Part shown: positions 50,338 to 61,723 of the stretch, in pieces
Numbering within the stretch: the first letter of the stretch is position 1
Layout of the letters: the number at the start of each line of letters is the position of its first letter
NCBI RefSeq assembly: GCF_000494755.1
Contig: NC_022657.1
Location: 1,561,501 to 1,625,500, forward strand
DNA length: 64,000 bases
Source of the DNA: Amorphoplanes friuliensis DSM 7358
GTDB lineage: Bacteria; Actinomycetota; Actinomycetes; Mycobacteriales; Micromonosporaceae
Direction: 5' to 3'
Notes under the pieces: generated by a model
What the model was told of the DNA's origin: nothing
What the model saw: only the letters and a program-made list of their open reading frames with translations
Databases searched by the model: none
Translations under genes and position numbers: made by a program

Positions 50338-50466
50338 GCTGAGTGCACCTCCGGGTCGTTCTGGGTTCCCGTTCACGAGCCTACTGTGCGTAGCCGCTCG
50401 GGGCTTGCCCAGCTATCTTTCAGCCGCGCGGCATCCGCTCTGGCGAGCGGGTGCCATCCTTGGCCG

Positions 50467-50997
50467 GTGAACCTGTCCGATGATCTTCCCCCGCAGCGCC
50501 GACCACTGTTCTTCCCTGTGGTCATCGCCACCGTCTTCCTGAGCATCATCGGGATGTCGGCGGGACTGGTCCTGGGTTCCCGGCACGAGACACCACCCCA
50601 ACTGAACGGTCCCGACGATCCCAACGCCTATGTACCCCCGGAACCGACGTCTCAGTCGGTCGAATGTCCGCCGCAGATGCACGACACCGCACGCAAGGTG
50701 CTCGGGTACGACGTGAACCTGTCCCAGGTGCTCCGCGTGCGTACCGAGGACACCGACATGTCCGTGTGGGTCTGCCGCGACGACGCCGGTGAGCTGTACT
50801 ACCAGGCGAACAGGGGTGGCGACTCGGGACGCTGGGTGGAGGGGCAGACCGCCCTCTTCCTGTCCGGCGTGGCCCAGGGTGACGACGACTATCACGCCAC
50901 CGCCAACGACGGGAACTTCTTCTCCGTCAACGAGAGCCGGCTGAAGATCGTGTTCAAGAACGGCAAGCAGGAGACCCACCCGGTCTCTCCGGAGTGA
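50467..50997 (+). CDS. single-pass membrane protein of unknown function
   Basis: 176 residues from a GTG. A short N-terminus with 'PPQRRPLFFPVVIATVFLSI' starts the only helix (about residues 11-33), followed by a Pro/Asn-rich linker and an extracytoplasmic domain of about 120 residues with two Cys ('SVECPPQ', 'VWVCRDDAG') that may form a disulfide. It is divergent from otsA and about 120 bases before ettA. Confidence 0.72.
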   Translation: MNLSDDLPPQRRPLFFPVVIATVFLSIIGMSAGLVLGSRHETPPQLNGPDDPNAYVPPEPTSQSVECPPQMHDTARKVLGYDVNLSQVLRVRTEDTDMSVWVCRDDAGELYYQANRGGDSGRWVEGQTALFLSGVAQGDDDYHATANDGNFFSVNESRLKIVFKNGKQETHPVSPE

Positions 50998-51117
50998 GCC
51001 TGCCGGGGAATCCTGGCGCGGACGACGGGGTTGTTGTAGGTGGCCGGAGAGTGACCTGGAAAGATTGTCCTTTCGTTCCGGCAACCGGAAAACACGATCA
51101 CGGAGGTAGGCCGCACC

Positions 51118-52786
<1,669 letters not shown>

Positions 52787-52794
<8 letters not shown>

Positions 52795-53191
52795 ATTTTC
52801 GTACGACGTGGCCGTCCGCTGGTCCGACATGGACGCGTACGGCCACGTCAACAACGCGCGCTTCCTCACTCTCTACGAGGAGGCGCGCGTTGCGATGTTC
52901 TTCGTCGGCGCTCGGGCCCAGGGCCTGACGTCGTTCGAGGAGGGCATCGTGATCTCCCGGCACGAGATCGACTACCTGCGGCCGGTCGACTACGGCGAGG
53001 CGGTCCGCATCGATCTGTGGATCTCGGAGCTGCGTGCGGCCAGTTTCACCGTCTCCTACGAGCTCTTCGACGAGGGTGTGCTGGCCAGCCGGGCGAAGTC
53101 GGTCTGCGTTCCGTACAACCTGGAGAAGCAGTTTCCCCGCCGGCTCACCGAGGCCGAGCGGGACTTCCTCAAGCCTTACCTGGAGGCTTGA
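52787..53191 (+). CDS. acyl-CoA thioesterase (4HBT hotdog family)
   Basis: 134 residues from a GTG inside the ettA 3' end. 'VAVRWSDMDAYGHVNNARFL' carries the catalytic Asp and the His-Val-Asn-Asn motif of 4-hydroxybenzoyl-CoA thioesterase-like proteins (YbgC group). A single hotdog domain, so it acts as a tetramer or dimer. Its stop overlaps the next ATG (TGATG). Confidence 0.9.
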
Positions 53192-53853
53192 TGGGTGCCC
53201 ACGGGATCACCGGCGTGGCGGATGCGGGTGCCTTCCTGGCGCGGCTCGTGCGACTCGACCGCAAGTTGGTCGTCCGGCTGCGCTCGTCGGCCGGGGAGCG
53301 CACCGCGCTCTGGGCCGTACTGCCGTGGGGTGTGCTGGTCACCCGCGAAGTCGCCGGTCCCGGACCGGGTGATGTGACCGTGGCGGCGGCCGACCTGCTC
53401 GCCGCCCTGGCCGAGAAGAGTCCCGAGCTGCCGTCCCGCCGCGATTCCGAGTGGCGCTGGCCGTTGCCGCCGGCGCGCTCGACGGCGGTGGAGTCGGTGG
53501 CGGCGGGGGAGCTGAGCCGGCTCGCGACGGCCGCTGCCGGAACGCTGCGCGAGGTGACCGCGGGTGGTCTCGCGGGACGCGCTGTCGGGCAGCGGGCGGT
53601 CCGCGACGCCTTGCTCGATCACGTAGCGCTGACCGTCACGCCGGACGACGGACGCCCCGTCGAGGTGTCGCAGCGACTCGTTCAGGCGGTCTCGAAGATG
53701 GGTTTCCTCGGTCCTGCCGAGGGCGACGGTCCGGATGCCCGCGTATGCGTAGCGGGACGGTGGGTGGGTCTTTCCGCACCATATGGAGTCGCGTGGCTAC
53801 AGCCGGTCCAAGTATTGACCGTTATGCCTATAGGGGGTCACCCGAAAGGGTGA
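53191..53853 (+). CDS. hypothetical protein coupled to thioesterase
   Basis: 220 residues, coupled by TGATG with TGGAGGC upstream. 'ADAGAFLARLVRLDRKLVVR' begins an alpha/beta domain, 'LWAVLPWGVLVTREVAG' is beta-rich, and helices around 'LDHVALTVTPDDGRPVEVSQ' follow, ending in 'GRWVGLSAPYGVAWLQPV'. No catalytic motif is recognised. Such genes accompany ettA and thioesterase in related genera (inference from the tight coupling), so the product may act with one of them. Confidence 0.75.
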   Translation: MGAHGITGVADAGAFLARLVRLDRKLVVRLRSSAGERTALWAVLPWGVLVTREVAGPGPGDVTVAAADLLAALAEKSPELPSRRDSEWRWPLPPARSTAVESVAAGELSRLATAAAGTLREVTAGGLAGRAVGQRAVRDALLDHVALTVTPDDGRPVEVSQRLVQAVSKMGFLGPAEGDGPDARVCVAGRWVGLSAPYGVAWLQPVQVLTVMPIGGHPKG

Positions 53854-53982
53854 TGCCGCATCGTTCCTCCGGTCGCGCCCTCCCTTTGAGGGGATGACCT
53901 CCGCGACCTGTACGGGTACCGTCGCCCCGAGGTCCACCGCTACGTCCGGCGGAGGGCCTGCTGGGGAGTGAGGTGCACAACG

Positions 53983-54567
53983 ATGCCGTGGTGGTCATGG
54001 CGTCCCGGGTCGGCCGGAGGCGATGAGCCAGCGTCCGGCGGCGAGGTGGCGTTGCAGAGCAATGTCCGCGTCGGAGTGCCGACGCAGCGTGAGCCGGGAC
54101 ACTCTTCGATGTCCTCCGCCGATCTGTCCGCGATCGACGAGCCCGCCCAGGTCGCGCCCGTCGATCTGGCGCGGATCGGCAAGGCCCTCGATCTGCTCGA
54201 CGTCCGGTTCCTCGCCGACGGCGGCGGGAGTCTGCTGGCGATGTGGGAACGGCACGCCGTGCTGTTCACCCTCGAGGGGCCCGACGACGAGATCCTGGTC
54301 ATGCGTGCCCGTCCGCACGCGACCGTCCCGCCCGACTGGGCCGACCGCGCCTACCGCGTGGTCAACGAATGGAACCACACCCGCCGCTTCTGCAAGGCCT
54401 ACGTCGGTGACCCCACCGAGCGCGGCCAGCTGCCCATCTACGCCGAGCTGCAGGTGCCGCTCGCGTCGGGCGCCCACGACGCGCTGCTGGTGGAGATGCT
54501 CGACTGCGGCGCCGCCGTGGCGACCTCGTTCGTCGACTGGCTCCACGACGAGGGCGCACTGCTCTAG
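53983..54567 (+). CDS. YbjN domain-containing protein
   Basis: 194 residues from the ATG at 53983 with GGGAGTGAGG upstream. A disordered about 50-residue N-terminus precedes a secretion-chaperone-like alpha/beta domain ('LDLLDVRFLADGGGSLLAMW', 'YRVVNEWNHTRRFCKAYV', 'FVDWLHDEGALL'). YbjN proteins affect motility and stress in enterobacteria; the function here is unknown. A strong terminator follows 11 bases after the stop. Confidence 0.82.
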   Translation: MPWWSWRPGSAGGDEPASGGEVALQSNVRVGVPTQREPGHSSMSSADLSAIDEPAQVAPVDLARIGKALDLLDVRFLADGGGSLLAMWERHAVLFTLEGPDDEILVMRARPHATVPPDWADRAYRVVNEWNHTRRFCKAYVGDPTERGQLPIYAELQVPLASGAHDALLVEMLDCGAAVATSFVDWLHDEGALL

Positions 54568-54577
54568 AGCAAACGAC

Positions 54578-54611
54578 AAAAAAGGGCCCCCGCTCCCGGG
54601 GGCCCTTTTTT
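54578..54611. terminator. bidirectional Rho-independent terminator
   Basis: Six A, a 9-base stem GGGCCCCCG / CGGGGGCCC with a 4-base loop, and six T: a textbook terminator for both strands, between the convergent YbjN-like and beta-propeller genes. Confidence 0.95.
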
Positions 54612-54625
54612 GCTGCGCTGCCTGC

Positions 54626-55885
54626 TCAGGGGAGGGGGAACATCCCGATCCGGCCGTGGAACTCCTTGCCGAGCTTCTCCGTGTCCGAGCCGACGATCAG
54701 ACCGCCCGGCACGACGTGGAACGCCCGCACACCGACACCCCGGTCACGTGTCGGGTTCCAGCCCAGCGCCCGTCCGGTGCTCGGGCTGACCGCGCCGATG
54801 CCGACCCGGGACACCGCACCCGGACCCGGGCCCTTCGAGTCGCTGCCGTACGGGTTGTCCAGGTACCGCTGGTGCCCGCCGAGGTACACCGCGCTGCCGG
54901 TCACCGCGACCGCGTACAGCGAGTCGCCGCCGGTGCGCTGCACCCAGGTCGGGTTGTGCCGGCCGTTGCCGCCGGTCTCGAAACGGGCGGCCGAGTCGCA
55001 CAGCTTCTCCGGCGACGAGGCGCGCCCGGTGGCGGCGACCACGAACCACTTGCCGTCGGGGGAGAACTTGACCTGACGCAGGTACGTGTCGAAGCCCTTC
55101 ATGCACTCCGGCTTGTACGCGTCGGTGTACCAGCTGGTCACGGTGGCTGCCGAACCCGTGAGGTCGAACATGGCGATCTGCGTACGGTAGAGCGAACCGA
55201 CCTTGAGCAGGGCGCCGACCGCGACCAGGCGGGAACCGTCCGGGGTGATGTCGAAGTGCTCGACCCGTGTGCGGCTGAGCCCGGGCGCGGAGAGCCGGGC
55301 GTCGAAGCCGGTGTCGACCGCGCCGCTGCCGGCGTCGAGGCGGGCCAGGCCGACCCGGGTCACACCGTTGATCGAGGAGAACGTGCCGCCGGCGTAGAGC
55401 CGGGAGCCGCGGGCGGTCAGGGCCCGGACGTCACCCCAGTTGATCCGCGCGCCGAACGACGAGATGCGGGCGCCCTCGGCGACCGAGACCCGGGCGAGAC
55501 CCCGCTGGTTGGTGCCGTTGACCGTCTTGAACGAGCCGCCGAGGTAGACGGTGTTGCTGCCGCCGGCCGCCAGTGCGTACACGGGGGCGTCGACCTGCGG
55601 GGCGAAGCTGCGCACCTCACCGTCACGCAGGCCGTACGCGAAGACGTTCTTCCGCGCGTACGTGGTCTTGCGGGAACTGTTCTGGACCTTGGTGAAGCTG
55701 CCGCCGACGATGACCGTGTCGCCCACGACCGCCAGCGCCCAGACCGTCCCGTCGAGCACGTGCGGCGTGAAGTCCACCGGGTTGGTCGAGACCACCGCCG
55801 GCTGGGCCATGTCGGCCGACGCGGGCGTCGCGCCCAGCAGGGCGGCGCAGGTCAGCGCGGTGGCGGCGAACAAGCGGCGTCGCAT
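54626..55885 (-). CDS. secreted beta-propeller protein (delta-60/DUF5122-like repeats)
   Basis: 419 residues with a Sec signal peptide ('LFAATALTCAALLGATPASA'). The mature part is a series of repeats of about 50 residues containing 'YLGGSFKTVNGTNQRGLARV', 'LYAGGTFSSINGVTRVGLAR' and 'VYLGGHQRYLDNPYG', the 'GGxF..ingv...glarld' pattern of delta-60 repeats that fold as a propeller. No catalytic site; likely an extracellular binding or structural protein. Confidence 0.88.
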   Translation of the reverse strand: MRRRLFAATALTCAALLGATPASADMAQPAVVSTNPVDFTPHVLDGTVWALAVVGDTVIVGGSFTKVQNSSRKTTYARKNVFAYGLRDGEVRSFAPQVDAPVYALAAGGSNTVYLGGSFKTVNGTNQRGLARVSVAEGARISSFGARINWGDVRALTARGSRLYAGGTFSSINGVTRVGLARLDAGSGAVDTGFDARLSAPGLSRTRVEHFDITPDGSRLVAVGALLKVGSLYRTQIAMFDLTGSAATVTSWYTDAYKPECMKGFDTYLRQVKFSPDGKWFVVAATGRASSPEKLCDSAARFETGGNGRHNPTWVQRTGGDSLYAVAVTGSAVYLGGHQRYLDNPYGSDSKGPGPGAVSRVGIGAVSPSTGRALGWNPTRDRGVGVRAFHVVPGGLIVGSDTEKLGKEFHGRIGMFPLP

Positions 55886-55946
55886 CGGTCACTCCTGGGA
55901 TCGGGGCCGCTATGTCCGTGATGAGACTTTCGCGGAATTCATCCGA

Positions 55947-56372
55947 TCAACGAGCGAGCTGACCTCCGGGTTGCGGATCCTCGGCGTTGACCATGAAGTA
56001 CGCCGCGCGCTCGAGATAGTCCCAGAGCGCGCTGTGGTGGGGCTCCGGCAGGTGCAACGAATCGACGGCGGCGCGCATGTTGTGCAGCCAGGCGTCCCGT
56101 GCGGCCGGGCCGACCTGGAACGGCGCGTGCCGCATCCGCAGCCGGGGATGCCCCCGGGTCTCCGAGTAGGTGCTCGGCCCGCCCCAGTACTGCATCAGGA
56201 AGAGCGTCATACGCTCGGTGGCCGGGCCGAGGTCGCCCTCCGGATACATCGGGCGCAGGATCGGGTCCTTCGCGACACCCTCGTAGAAGGCGTTGACGAG
56301 CCGGCGGAAGGTCGGCTCGCCACCGACGGCCTCGAAGAAACTGGCTTCCTGTTGCTCGTTCGCTGCACTCAC
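55947..56372 (-). CDS. glbO: group II truncated haemoglobin (GlbO/TrHbO)
   Basis: 141 residues from a GTG. 'SFFEAVGGEPTFRRLVNAFY' is the truncated globin start, 'LFLMQYWGGPSTYSE' includes the CD1 Tyr, 'HPRLRMRHAPFQVG' the proximal His F8 and 'AWLHNMRAAVD' the Trp G8 that marks group II. It probably handles O2, NO or peroxides. Its start overlaps the stop of the MFS gene upstream (GTGA), a rather unusual pair. Confidence 0.93.
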   Translation of the reverse strand: MSAANEQQEASFFEAVGGEPTFRRLVNAFYEGVAKDPILRPMYPEGDLGPATERMTLFLMQYWGGPSTYSETRGHPRLRMRHAPFQVGPAARDAWLHNMRAAVDSLHLPEPHHSALWDYLERAAYFMVNAEDPQPGGQLAR

Positions 56373-57724
56373 CTGTCCAGTTTGCCAGCAGTACCGGCCT
56401 GAACCTGGCCCGGTGTGACGTGCGTTGCTGGAACAACCTCGACAGCCGGAGAGTCCGGCCTCTCGACCGCCGCGAGCTGGGGCCGGCGAGCCACCAGGAA
56501 GATCATCAGCAGCAGGCCGCCGGCGCTCCACAGACCGACCACGAGCGGGATCGACGTGAACTGGGCCAGCGCGCCGGTCGCGATCACGGCAAAACACTGC
56601 GTGAACTGCACGCCGCCCTGCATGACGCCGTAGGCCCGGGCGCGGTAACCGTGCGGCAGGGCCAGCACGAACTCGCCGTTGAGGGTCGGCATCAGACCAC
56701 CCTGGGCGATGCCGGAGATCGCGACGAACACGGCGACCGTCCCGGCGTTGGAGGCGAGGACCGTCAGCGCCAGAGCGGTCGGCGCGAGCAGCGCAAACGG
56801 CTTGATCAGCTTGCGGCGGGTGGACGGGCGCAGCAGCCGCCCGACAGCGATCCCGCCGATCACGAACCCGACCGGACCAGCCGCCATGATCATGCCCTGG
56901 TCGAAGCCGCGGGCACTGTGGTCCTCGTGGAACAGTGCGGCCCAGCCGGCGGCCAGACCCTCCGGCAGGATCGTGAAGGTGGTCAGCGCGAAGACCATCA
57001 GGGCGATCGAGCGCAGCAACGGCGTACCGAAAACGAGCCGGAAACCCTCACCGGTCTCACGCAGGAGGTGCTGACGCCCGGACGGGACCGCGGCAGCGGG
57101 CCGCGGACGGACGCCGATCGCGATCAGGGCGGCGGAGACGACAAAGGAGATCGCGTCGAGGGCGATGCCGAGTCGCGGGTCGACCGCGACGGCGAGGGTC
57201 GCACCCAGGACGTATCCGAAGACCTGGGCGGCCTGCGAGGTCGACGCGTTGAGGGCGACGCCCGTGACGACCTTGCGGCGCTCCAGGATCAGCGGCAGCA
57301 GGGCCGACCGCGCCGCCTGTGTCGGCGGGGCGCCGAGCATCGCCACGAAGAGGAGGCAGAGGATCGCGTAGACGTTCATGCCGGGCAGCGCGATCAGCGC
57401 GATCGGCACGGCCCTGGTCAGGTCGGCGACGATCAGCACCCGCCGGTACGGATAGCGGTCTGCCAGCGTGGCCAGCAGGGGACCGCCGACGATCCACGGC
57501 AGATAGCTGACGGCGAACGAGGCCGCGGACAGCAGCACCGACTCGGTCTGCTGGTAGACGAGCACGATGATCGCGGCGCGGGCCAGATAGTCGCCGAGCC
57601 AGTTGACGACCAGCGACAGGTAGACCGCGCGGTATTCACGCACCGCGAATACGTCCCGGAAAGTGACCGGGCGGTCCTGCTCCGTCACGCCGTCGGCCGG
57701 GTCGGCCGGTCGGTCGTCCGACAC
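56369..57724 (-). CDS. MFS transporter (enterobactin exporter/DHA3-like)
   Basis: 451 residues, 12 TM helices. 'VVNWLGDYLARAAIIVLVYQ' at the first helix and 'LLATLADRYPYRRVLIVADL' (motif A) are typical of EntS-like and macrolide-efflux DHA3 carriers. It overlaps glbO downstream by four bases and is preceded by a 220-base gap without visible genes. Substrate unknown. Confidence 0.9.
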   Translation of the reverse strand: MSDDRPADPADGVTEQDRPVTFRDVFAVREYRAVYLSLVVNWLGDYLARAAIIVLVYQQTESVLLSAASFAVSYLPWIVGGPLLATLADRYPYRRVLIVADLTRAVPIALIALPGMNVYAILCLLFVAMLGAPPTQAARSALLPLILERRKVVTGVALNASTSQAAQVFGYVLGATLAVAVDPRLGIALDAISFVVSAALIAIGVRPRPAAAVPSGRQHLLRETGEGFRLVFGTPLLRSIALMVFALTTFTILPEGLAAGWAALFHEDHSARGFDQGMIMAAGPVGFVIGGIAVGRLLRPSTRRKLIKPFALLAPTALALTVLASNAGTVAVFVAISGIAQGGLMPTLNGEFVLALPHGYRARAYGVMQGGVQFTQCFAVIATGALAQFTSIPLVVGLWSAGGLLLMIFLVARRPQLAAVERPDSPAVEVVPATHVTPGQVQAGTAGKLDR

Positions 57725-57947
57725 CAGGGCCCTCCATCGATCGCGACGGCCGGCGGGATCGCCGACGGCGGCCGGTCCCGTTCGCGAAGATTCTCCGGGT
57801 ATCGGAATCCGCGCGAACGTGACGCTGCATGTGCAGATGCTCTTTGCAGGATTCTGCCCGATCGTCCGAGTCCTGGCTAGGGCGTACGGAGCGAAGGTCA
57901 GCCGTTCGGCCGAGTCCGGACCTCCCCCATCATGCCCTCTTCGCAGG

Positions 57948-59036
57948 TCAGGTGGCGCCTCCCGGCGTGCTCGGCGAGTCGGACGAACCCCCGGAATACA
58001 TCGGCGGAACCGCCGAACGGGGCAGCATCCGCGACACGGCGATCCGCTCGGAGATCCCCGAGGTCTCCAGCGCCTCGGTCAACCGGCGGCGCAATTCCCG
58101 CTGCACGATCGGCTGACCGTCCGCGGTCGTCTTCGCGATCGTCCGGATGACAGCACCGTCGACGGTCATCTGCTCGACACCGATGACGTCCGGCGGCTCC
58201 AGGAACTCCGTCGAGTGCTCCGGCTCCTCGGCCAGCGCCAGCGCAGCCTCGCGCAGCACGGCCGTCGCCTCCTCGGAGTTGACGAAGCCGATCGGGATGT
58301 CGATGACCACCATCGCCCAGCCCTGACTCTTGTTACCCACCCGGATGATCTCGCCGTTGCGGATGTACCAGAGCACACCGCGCATGTCGCGCACGGTGGT
58401 CACGCGCAGGCCGACCGTCTCGACCACACCGACAGCGTCACCCAGGTCGACCGAGTCACCCACGCCGTACTGGTCCTCCAGCAGCATGAAAAGACCGGCG
58501 ATCAGATCCTTGACCAGGCTCTGCGCACCGAAACCCAGGGCCACACCGACAATGCCGGCGCTGGCCAGCAGGGGCCCGAGGTTGAAGCCGAGCTCACCCA
58601 TCACGAGCAGCACGGCCATCGTGAAGACGACAGCGGTGACAAAACTCCGCAGCACCGAACCGATCGCCTCGGCCCGCTGCCGCCGCCGCTCAGGGATGAA
58701 CGTGTTCTCCGCGGCCTCCTGCTGCTTGTCCGCCCGCTCCCGCAGCGGCTTGAGCAGCGCCGGCATCGCCGCCCGCGACGTCGTGGCGGTCAGCCGCTTG
58801 ATCGCCCGGTGCAACAACCACCGGATCAACATCGCGATCACGATGATCACGATGATCCGCAGCGGCTTCACGATGATCACGTAGCTGCTGTTGGCGAGCC
58901 ACTGTATGTCGGTCTTGTCGAAGACCCAGCTGCAGACGGCGTCGGTCTTGCAGCTCTCCGAGACGTTCGGGGTTCCGTTGAAAAACGGCTCGGTCGAACC
59001 GGAGGGAGCGGGGATGGGTGGGGCAACCGGAATCAC
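57948..59036 (-). CDS. small-conductance mechanosensitive channel, MscS family
   Basis: 362 residues from a GTG. Two to three helices: 'YVIIVKPLRIIVIIVIAMLI', 'FVTAVVFTMAVLLVMGELG' and the pore-lining TM3 'LASAGIVGVALGFGAQSLVK', with the Gly/Ala pattern of MscS, followed by 'DLIAGLFMLLEDQYGVGDSV' and a beta-rich cytoplasmic domain. It opens on membrane tension to release solutes after osmotic downshock. It stands alone. Confidence 0.94.
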   Translation of the reverse strand: MIPVAPPIPAPSGSTEPFFNGTPNVSESCKTDAVCSWVFDKTDIQWLANSSYVIIVKPLRIIVIIVIAMLIRWLLHRAIKRLTATTSRAAMPALLKPLRERADKQQEAAENTFIPERRRQRAEAIGSVLRSFVTAVVFTMAVLLVMGELGFNLGPLLASAGIVGVALGFGAQSLVKDLIAGLFMLLEDQYGVGDSVDLGDAVGVVETVGLRVTTVRDMRGVLWYIRNGEIIRVGNKSQGWAMVVIDIPIGFVNSEEATAVLREAALALAEEPEHSTEFLEPPDVIGVEQMTVDGAVIRTIAKTTADGQPIVQRELRRRLTEALETSGISERIAVSRMLPRSAVPPMYSGGSSDSPSTPGGAT

Positions 59037-59249
59037 GGGGCCCTAACCTACCGGGCCACCCGCACCCCAGCGGAACCGGACATCTTCACACGAGACCTCA
59101 GACGTTTACGAGCCGGCCACAGATTGTGCTCGCCAATTCGTCTTCCATCAGGGACTATTGGCGCACGAGCACCGGTAGATCCGGCGCTCGAACTATGACC
59201 ACAAGCACACGGGAGCGGTTGCAAGCACCTACACCGAAGGGTGATCGCG

Positions 59250-59792
59250 ATGCCTGACATACGACCCACAGTGGGCTCCTCCGCGTTGGTTTTGAACGCC
59301 ACCTACGAGCCGCTGTGCGTCGTATCGGTGCGTCGGGCGACCATCCTGGTGCTGACCGCCAAAGCAGAGCCCGTCTCCGACGGCGACGGCATCCTCCACA
59401 GCGCGCACCACACCCTCCCGGTCCCGTCCGTGGTCCGCCTCACCCGGTACGTGAAGGTCCCGTACCGCACCCACATCGGCCTCTCCCGCCGCGCGATCTT
59501 CGCCCGTGATGGTGGCCGGTGTGCGTACTGCCGAGGGTCTGCCGAGACCATCGACCATGTTTTCCCCCGTAGTCGTGGCGGGCTCCACGCGTGGGAAAAC
59601 GTGGTGGCTGCGTGCGCCAAGTGCAATCACAGCAAAGGGGATAAAACGCCTGCGGAGTTGGGGTGGCGGCTGCATGCTGCGCCGGCTGCGCCGCGTGGGG
59701 TTGCGTGGCGGGTTCTGGGCCATCGCACTCCTGACCCTCGGTGGGCTGACTGGCTCGACCTTCCCAAGTCGGCCGAGGCTGAAGCTGCCTGA
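59250..59792 (+). CDS. HNH endonuclease family protein
   Basis: 180 residues from the ATG at 59250 (AAGG upstream; a GTG at 59241 is possible). 'SALVLNATYEPLCVVSVRRA' opens the conserved N-terminal domain. The HNH core has zinc Cys pairs 'RCAYCRG' and 'ACAKCNHSKGDKTP', with catalytic His in 'TIDHVFPRSRGG' and Asn in 'ENVV'. Such single-copy HNH genes are widespread in actinobacteria; substrate and role are unclear and it need not be restriction. Confidence 0.9.
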   Translation: MPDIRPTVGSSALVLNATYEPLCVVSVRRATILVLTAKAEPVSDGDGILHSAHHTLPVPSVVRLTRYVKVPYRTHIGLSRRAIFARDGGRCAYCRGSAETIDHVFPRSRGGLHAWENVVAACAKCNHSKGDKTPAELGWRLHAAPAAPRGVAWRVLGHRTPDPRWADWLDLPKSAEAEAA

Positions 59793-59837
59793 CCGGGCGG
59801 TTCTGTCTTTGGGCTTGAAGTCGTGCCTGGTTGCCTG

Positions 59838-59972
59838 GTGCTGACCGGCGCTCTCGCTGAGGTCGGGCGTGGGCACCTAATCGCCTGGTGGCTCGCGCTG
59901 CTCCTCATTTGCGATCTCGCCGTCCTGGCCCTGCTGGCCGGACTCGCGTCCGGCGGGCGCGGCGGCTCATGA
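59838..59972 (+). CDS. possible 44-residue membrane peptide
   Basis: A GTG frame encodes 'LTGALAEVGRGHLIAW' followed by a continuous helix 'WLALLLICDLAVLALLAG' and a short Gly/Ser tail. The hydrophobic run is protein-like, but ribosome site and conservation cannot be judged. Confidence 0.28.
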   Translation: MLTGALAEVGRGHLIAWWLALLLICDLAVLALLAGLASGGRGGS

Positions 59973-60117
59973 GCGGGTGACCGCGCCCCTGCCAGCTACG
60001 CCAAGGTCAACGGCTGGTCGGTGGCCGGGCCGGTGAAAGTAGCGCGGGCTCCGACTCGAAAGAGTGACGTTCGAGCCCGGGTACGTCGGTCGTGGTCTTC
60101 CACCAGAACCTCAACCA

Positions 60118-61479
60118 GCCCAACTTCCTCGAAGTCCGGCAACAAACGCATCGTGACGGCCCAACTTCCTAGAAGTTGGGCCATGCGCGGAGCCCGTGCC
60201 GGATTAACGCCCGCGAAGTCATGGTGGCGGCGCGATTGCTCTGGGCCGGCTGTGCACCGGGTGGTGCTGGCCCGACTTCTTTGAGGTTGGGCCATTGCAC
60301 GCTCGGGAAGGCCCAACTTCCTTGAGGTTGGGCCATTGCACGCTCGGGAAGGCCCAACTTCCTTGAGGTTGGGCCATTACACGCTCAGGAAGGCCCGACT
60401 TCCTTGAGGTGGGGCAGCGGGCGGGGTCGTGGTGGCCCGACTTCCTTGAGGGAGGGCAGTGGGCGGGCTCGGGACGGCCTGGTTTTCTGGGGGTTGGGGA
60501 GCGGGCGGCCTGGGACGGCCCAGCTTCCCGAGGTTGAGCGGCGAGTGGAGCGGTGACGGCCCGACTTTCTAGAGGTCGTGGAGCGGGCCAGGCCTGTGAT
60601 GGCCGACTTCCTCGAAATCGGGGACCGGGTGGGGCAGCGATGGCCCAACTTTCTAGAAGTGGGAGGCCTGTTCCGGTCACATGCCGGTGAAGGTGATGGC
60701 AGTCGGCTTGTGTGCAGGCTCGCGATGGCCCGACTTCCTTGAAGTTGGGCAGTGCGCGGGCTTGGGGCAGCCCGACTTCCTTGAGGTTGGGCAGTAGGCG
60801 GCCTCTGGAAGGCCCGACTTCCTCGAAGTTGGGGAGTCGGCGGCTTAGGGATGGCCTGGCTTCCTTGAGGTTGGGCAGTGGGCGGCCTCTGGAAGGCCCG
60901 ACTTCCTCGAAGTTGGGGAGTTGGCGGCTTAGGGGTGGCCTGGCTTCCTTGAGGTTGGGCAGTGGGCGGCCTCTGGAAGGCCCGACTTCCTCGAAGTTGG
61001 GGAGTTGGCGGCTTAGGGGTGGCCTGGCTTCCTTGAGGTTGGGCAGTGGGCAGGCACGGGATGGCCCGACTTCCCTGAGGTTGGGGAGTGGGCGGCCTCT
61101 GGATGGCCCAACTTCCTCGAAGTTGGGCAGTGGACGGCCTTTGGACAGCCCAACTTCCTCGAAGTTGGGCAGTGGGCAGCCTCGGGATAGCCCGACTTCG
61201 TTGAAGTTGGGCAGTGGGCAGCCTCGGGATAGCCCGACTTCGTTGAAGTTGGAGTGTGTGCGGGCCTGTGCCGGGTTCACTTCCGCAGATTCGTGGTGGC
61301 GCCACTTTCCCTAGGTCGAGCTGCCTGCGAGGGGCGGCGATGACCTGACGTCCCTGAAGTCGGGCAGGGCCGAGGCCCTGGCAGCCCGACTTCCTTGAAG
61401 TTGGGCAGCGGGAGGCCCGATTTCCTTGAAGTTGGGGCAGCGGGGAGTCCCCGGCAGCCCGACTTCCTCGAAGTTGGGC
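60118..61479. repeat. palindrome array 2: about 28 hairpin units with 41-42 bp period
   Basis: Units carry a near-perfect inverted repeat, GCCCAACTTC - loop (CTT/CTC) - GAAGTTGGGC, with 18-19 base G-rich linkers. Units at 60311 and 60352 are 41 bases apart; from 60812 to 61030 two 42-base types alternate, giving an 84-base higher-order repeat copied three times. With 42 bases, the minus strand reads as 14-residue repeats ('LPNFEEVGPSRGRP'), but outer units break frame. Spacer-like segments at 60180-60268, 60660-60726 and 61255-61330 interrupt the array. 59973-60117 and 61480-61723 hold nothing recognisable. Confidence 0.9.
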
Positions 61480-61723
61480 CGGGTGTGGGCCGGCTGGCGA
61501 GAGCGCGGCCTGGGTTCGGACGCAGGTGCGGAGATCCGCCGGCGCGGTGTGGGTGCACGGAGGTGGCAGGGTGCGGGTGGCTGGTCATGAGCCGCCAGGC
61601 GATTGGCCGCCCGTGCCCGGTCTCGGCGTGAGCGACGGTCAGCACCCTGCAACCAGGCACGACAGCCCCTCGCCCTTGATCGGTCCGACACCGAGGTCCC
61701 GCCCGCCCAGATGCAGAGACCAG

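Noticed and set aside
60219..61280. Long minus-strand frame of 14-residue repeats across array 2
   Set aside because: Open frames arise automatically from stop-free GC-rich repeats; the period changes between 41 and 42 bases, and there is no ribosome site. Kept as a possibility in the findings but not called as a gene.
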